Source: BQWY01 sp046351095
GTDB lineage: Bacteria > Nitrospirota > Nitrospiria > Nitrospirales > Nitrospiraceae
DNA length: 64,000 nt
NCBI GenBank assembly: GCA_046351095.1
Contig: JAXLZC010000001.1
Location: 1,984,001 to 2,048,000, forward strand
Direction: 5' to 3'
The translations under genes were made by a program, and so were the position numbers. The notes under the pieces are model-generated. The model was not told where the DNA came from. It did not search any database and saw nothing but the letters and a program-made list of their open reading frames with translations. Shown here one piece after another: positions 60,701-64,000 of the stretch (its first letter is position 1; every line of letters begins with the position of its first letter).

Positions 60701-61903
60701 CTATTTCACGTTGGCTTCGAGTGGGAGAAAATTGCGATACCAATGGTGCAAGCGGCTGAGCCCGTCCTCAAGCGACACAAGCGGATTGTAGCCCAGTCGA
60801 GTGCGCGCCTTTGTCAGGTCCGGGCAGCGCCGCTGAGGATTGTCGGTGAGATAGGCACGATCCTTCGACACTTCGCAGGTCACGCCGAGCGTTCCGCCGG
60901 ATACTTTGGCCACGAGATTCGCCAAGTCGCGCATCGAAATTTCGAGATTATCCGCACCGATGTTATAGGCTTCGCCGCTTCCGTTCGAGAGCAGTGCCAA
61001 CAGATATCCCGTCACCGCATCGGAGGCGTAACAGAACGTACGCGTCGGGGTCCCATCGGAGAGCACTCGTAAGTCCCGTCCGGCCAACACATCGGTGAAG
61101 AAATCTGGCAAGACACGCTTATCCGTCAGGCGCAAGCCGGGGCCATAGTTATTAAACGGCCGAACCATCTTCACCGGCAACTTATGCTTTTCGGCATAGA
61201 TGTAACAGAGGGTTTCACCTAAGCGCTTCGATTCGTCGTAGCAGGCGCGCGGCCCGACGCAACCGACGTTCCCGCGATAGGATTCGGACGTCGGAATTTC
61301 CGTCGGAACCGGGTCGCCGTAAATTTCACTGGAGCTGAAGAACAACATACTCTTCGCCTTCGCGCGCATGGCAAGGTCCAGCATGTTGCGCAAACCGGTC
61401 ACGTTGGCATCCAAGGTCTCAAGCGGATACTGGCGGTAAAACGTCGGACTGGCGATGGACGCGCCGTGAATGATGTAGTCGAACTTGGTGTCGCGCGCGT
61501 TCCACGGCCAGACAATATCGCATCGACGAAGGTCGAGGTGTTTGTCCGACTTGGCCAGCTCCATGATCCATCGTGGCTGGCCACGGAGAAAATTATCGGC
61601 GGCGACCACGCGCACAGCCCCGGCTTTGGTGCGCCCCTGGGGCAACGAGTTCAAATACGAAAAGAAGTGGAGAAAGTTGAAACCGAGAAACCCTGCGGCG
61701 CCGGTGAGCAAAATGCGAGAGCCACGGAGCTGCTCGACGTGCTTGCCGAGCGAGGAAGCCACACGCGCCCAATCGTCCGCGAGCCACGCACGCGATTCCG
61801 CCGAGAGCGCCGCCCATTTATTGCGTGGTGTCGCTGATTTGGGGGCAGAGGAACCGGCTGTGGATTTGCGTGCTATACGTGTCGTTCGCCCTTGTCCCTT
61901 CAC
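60701..61903 (-). CDS. NAD-dependent epimerase/dehydratase (UDP-glucuronate decarboxylase-like)
   Basis: 400 residues. After a basic N-terminal tail (about 60 residues), a Rossmann fold ILLTGAAGFLGFNFLHFF, the active-site YDESK (Y-x3-K) in GPRACYDESKRLGETLCYIY, and NNYGPGLRLTDKRVLPDF. Close relatives decarboxylate UDP-glucuronate to UDP-xylose; the adjacent ugd gene would supply UDP-glucuronate. The long N-tail is unusual. Confidence 0.85.
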   Translation of the reverse strand: MKGQGRTTRIARKSTAGSSAPKSATPRNKWAALSAESRAWLADDWARVASSLGKHVEQLRGSRILLTGAAGFLGFNFLHFFSYLNSLPQGRTKAGAVRVVAADNFLRGQPRWIMELAKSDKHLDLRRCDIVWPWNARDTKFDYIIHGASIASPTFYRQYPLETLDANVTGLRNMLDLAMRAKAKSMLFFSSSEIYGDPVPTEIPTSESYRGNVGCVGPRACYDESKRLGETLCYIYAEKHKLPVKMVRPFNNYGPGLRLTDKRVLPDFFTDVLAGRDLRVLSDGTPTRTFCYASDAVTGYLLALLSNGSGEAYNIGADNLEISMRDLANLVAKVSGGTLGVTCEVSKDRAYLTDNPQRRCPDLTKARTRLGYNPLVSLEDGLSRLHHWYRNFLPLEANVK

Positions 61904-61965
61904 TGCATCCTCCCTCTGTCTTACATCATTCGTCTTGGCGCCTCAGCATGTTGCTCGGCGCAACG

Positions 61966-62739
61966 CTACCACAGTTTCCACGGCGCTTTGCCGGACGCCC
62001 ACAACTCGTCGAGCGAATTCTTTTCCCGCAGGGTATCCATACAGGACCAGAATCGTTCGTGGCGGAATCCCATGAGTTGACCGTTTTGCGTGAGACGTTG
62101 CAGCGGCTCACGCTCCCACGCCGTCTCGTCGCCGGCCACGTAATCGATCACCTCTTTTTGCAACACATAAAAGCCGCCGTTGATCCACCCCTCTTCGCCA
62201 TGCGGCTTTTCTTTGAATTCCGTGATGCGATCCTGCTCGAATTGCAGTCGTCCAAAACGGGCTGGGGGCAGCACGGTTGTTACGGTCGCGAGCTTGCCGT
62301 GTTGCTTGTGAAAGGCGATCGACGCTTGCACATCGACGTCCGCAACACCATCCCCGTAGGTAAAGAGAAAGGTTTCGTCGTCGCCCAACCACTTCTTCAG
62401 ACGCTTCAGCCGTCCACCGGTTTGCGTGTGCAGCCCGGTCTCGACCAAATGCACCGTCCAATCCTCTGCACGTGCCGCATTGTGCAAAGTGGTTTTACCG
62501 GTTCCGAGGTCTACCGAGATGTCGCTGTTGAAGGCGTAAAAATTGATGAAATATTCCTTAATGATTTCACTCTTGTACCCAAGGGCAATGATGAATTCTT
62601 TGATGCCCTGCGCGGCATAAATCTTCATGATGTGCCAGAGAATCGGCTTCCCGCCGACCTCGACCATGGGCTTGGGACGGAGATGCGTTTCTTCGCTGAG
62701 GCGGGTACCGAGTCCTCCGGCAAGAATGATGGCCTTCAC
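61966..62739 (-). CDS. rfbF: Glucose-1-phosphate cytidylyltransferase
   Basis: 257 residues from GTG 62739. VKAIILAGGLGTRLSEETHL and RPKPMVEVGGKPILWHIMKI are the classic signatures of RfbF, which makes CDP-glucose, the precursor of CDP-deoxysugars. No CDP-glucose 4,6-dehydratase (rfbG) is in the window; it may lie beyond the right edge. The start overlaps the ABC-transporter stop by four bases (GTGA). Confidence 0.93.
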   Translation of the reverse strand: MKAIILAGGLGTRLSEETHLRPKPMVEVGGKPILWHIMKIYAAQGIKEFIIALGYKSEIIKEYFINFYAFNSDISVDLGTGKTTLHNAARAEDWTVHLVETGLHTQTGGRLKRLKKWLGDDETFLFTYGDGVADVDVQASIAFHKQHGKLATVTTVLPPARFGRLQFEQDRITEFKEKPHGEEGWINGGFYVLQKEVIDYVAGDETAWEREPLQRLTQNGQLMGFRHERFWSCMDTLREKNSLDELWASGKAPWKLW

Positions 62740-64000
62740 GTCCGCTTCCCCTCCCTTCCCGGAACCAAGGCGTCCCCGACGGCGTGCGGAATGTACTTCG
62801 TGGACCATTTCAGCATCGGCCGCACGACGCCCCACACGTCGCCCATAAAATCCCCTCGCGCGGAGTCGCCGTCGCAACTATCCACCACGCGGAACCCGAT
62901 GGCTTCATCGACACGAATGATCTGTCGGCTTGGATCGATGGAAATGCAGTAGGCGCCGACGAAGTGCGCGCCTTCAGACAGCAAATTTCCTGGAATCCAC
63001 GCCGTCGCGATGTAACGACCGACAGGCCGCGGGCGCTTCCGCCATTCCGGATCCATGTCGAAAGCTTCGAAAATACATTCACCGTTTTCGCCGAACAGGG
63101 CGATGTCAGGAGTCAGAACCCATCCAGGCTTCAAGACTTCGATTTCCAATTCGATCGAGATCGGCTCGCGGATGTCGACGATGTCCGCCACGGCGCCGTC
63201 TCGCGTCCGCACGCGTACACCCATCAATTTCGCGACATCATCGCCCGGAGCGGTAGCGACATCCGTCCACTCCCGGCCTCCACGCGCCGAGCTACCCGCG
63301 TGCATGTGGGTCCCGACGACATCGTGTACCGCCCCATCGGCGATCACTTTTCCTTTGTCCAAAAGGATCGCCCGCTTACACAAGCGCGTAATGGCCTGCA
63401 TGTTGTGTGAGACAAACACCACCGTGCGACCGTGGTCGCCGATATCTTGCATACGTGCGAGACACTTTTTTTGAAACGAGGAATCTCCGACCGCCAACAC
63501 TTCGTCCACGATCAACACTTCAGGATCGAGGTAGGCGCCGACGGCAAACGCGAGACGCACGTACATGCCGCTGGAGTACCGCTTGACGGGCGTGTCGATA
63601 TATTTCCCGATATCCGAAAAGGCGACAATTTCGTCGAACTTCGCGCGAATCTGATCCTTACTCATCCCAAGGATCACACCGCTGAGGTAAATGTTGTCAC
63701 GCCCCGTGAGCTCTGGATGGAATCCGGTTCCGACTTCGAGCAAGGTACCGACGCGCCCATACATCTCGGCCCGACCGCCGGTAGGCTCGGTGATGCGAGA
63801 CAGAATTTTCAGGAGCGTGCTTTTGCCGGCGCCGTTGCGCCCAATCAGTCCCACGATTTCGCCACGCTTGATTTCAAAAGTGGCGTCACGCAGCGACCAA
63901 ACATCTTCGTATTCGGCCGGACGGCTTGCCCGTGCGAGTGCGGCTTGCACACGCCCTACCCAACCCGGTGAGACGGTTGCGGCCCCATGGCCTTCTCGCC
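62736..64000 (-). CDS. ABC transporter ATP-binding protein for polysaccharide export (Wzt-like), 5' end beyond the right edge
   Basis: At least 405 residues in the window; the frame stays open to position 64000, so the true start is outside. Walker A GRNGAGKST, signature-type YSSGMYVRLAFAVG, Walker B VLIVDEVLAVGD and H-loop FVSHNMQAITRL. After residue about 230 a C-terminal domain (RVRTRDGAVADIVDIREPIS, ELEIEVLKPGWVLTPDIALF) resembles the carbohydrate-binding tail of Wzt. Exports O-antigen or similar glycans with a permease not seen here. Confidence 0.9.
   Translation of the reverse strand, partial: REGHGAATVSPGWVGRVQAALARASRPAEYEDVWSLRDATFEIKRGEIVGLIGRNGAGKSTLLKILSRITEPTGGRAEMYGRVGTLLEVGTGFHPELTGRDNIYLSGVILGMSKDQIRAKFDEIVAFSDIGKYIDTPVKRYSSGMYVRLAFAVGAYLDPEVLIVDEVLAVGDSSFQKKCLARMQDIGDHGRTVVFVSHNMQAITRLCKRAILLDKGKVIADGAVHDVVGTHMHAGSSARGGREWTDVATAPGDDVAKLMGVRVRTRDGAVADIVDIREPISIELEIEVLKPGWVLTPDIALFGENGECIFEAFDMDPEWRKRPRPVGRYIATAWIPGNLLSEGAHFVGAYCISIDPSRQIIRVDEAIGFRVVDSCDGDSARGDFMGDVWGVVRPMLKWSTKYIPHAVGDALVPGREGKRT

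Noticed and set aside
1..64000. CRISPR array, rRNA operon, insertion sequence or prophage
   Set aside because: No regularly spaced repeats, rRNA-like sequence, transposase or phage structural gene was seen.

Overview
The window is a GC-rich bacterial chromosome segment. Its gene order and content fit the Nitrospira lineage (Nitrospirota): a PCP-reductase-domain protein next to Mrp, an assimilatory sulfate cluster with a sulfite/nitrite reductase fused to a TusA domain, and a fold-back intergenic element. This assignment is an inference from memory of that lineage, not the result of a search.

Layout. 1-3864: aromatic amino acid operon pheA-hisC-aroF-tyrA (minus strand, tyrA cut by the left edge). 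3865-6085: an AT-richer insert holding one reverse transcriptase of a non-retron, non-intron type. 6086-8921: yebC-ruvA-(Cys-rich secreted protein)-ruvB, with no ruvC. 9016-11680: a membrane protein, a double PCP-reductase-domain protein and an Mrp ATPase. 11814-20129: assimilatory sulfate reduction, in transcription order an Rrf2 regulator, sulfite reductase-HEPN-TusA fusion, APS reductase, DsrE-like protein, TrpD2-like protein, CysD, a fold-back repeat, and CysN with a degenerate APS-kinase tail. 20553-24982 (plus): Fis-like regulator, HU, tRNA-Val, thrS-infC-rpmI-rplT. 25112-31584 (minus): fmt-rsmB-rpe-pheS-pheT, where PheRS is of the archaeal/eukaryotic type. 31693-32426 (plus): initiator tRNA-fMet split by a self-splicing-type group I intron that encodes a PD-(D/E)XK homing endonuclease. 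32585-48151: mixed housekeeping and envelope genes (corA, anmK, zinc ABC transporter, two paralogous outer-membrane-type barrels, pseudouridine synthase, phosphoesterase, GST, RNA-binding protein). 48396-64000 (minus): a cell-surface polysaccharide operon with ABC exporter ATPase, sugar-nucleotide enzymes, a methyltransferase, an Fe(II)/2OG oxygenase, an aminotransferase, two glycosyltransferases and two SGNH-type membrane proteins; it runs off the right edge.

The most striking element is the interrupted initiator tRNA. The exons rejoin into a 77-nt initiator tRNA with the C1:A72 mismatch and three G:C pairs in the anticodon stem; the 657-nt intron sits between U33 and C34 and shows P3, P4, P5, P6, P6a, P7 and P8 pairings. 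The endonuclease reading frame runs into the catalytic core and stops inside it. The gene lies divergently next to fmt, whose product formylates this tRNA. Second in interest is the orphan reverse transcriptase with a YRDD active site, a plausible defence gene inserted between housekeeping operons.
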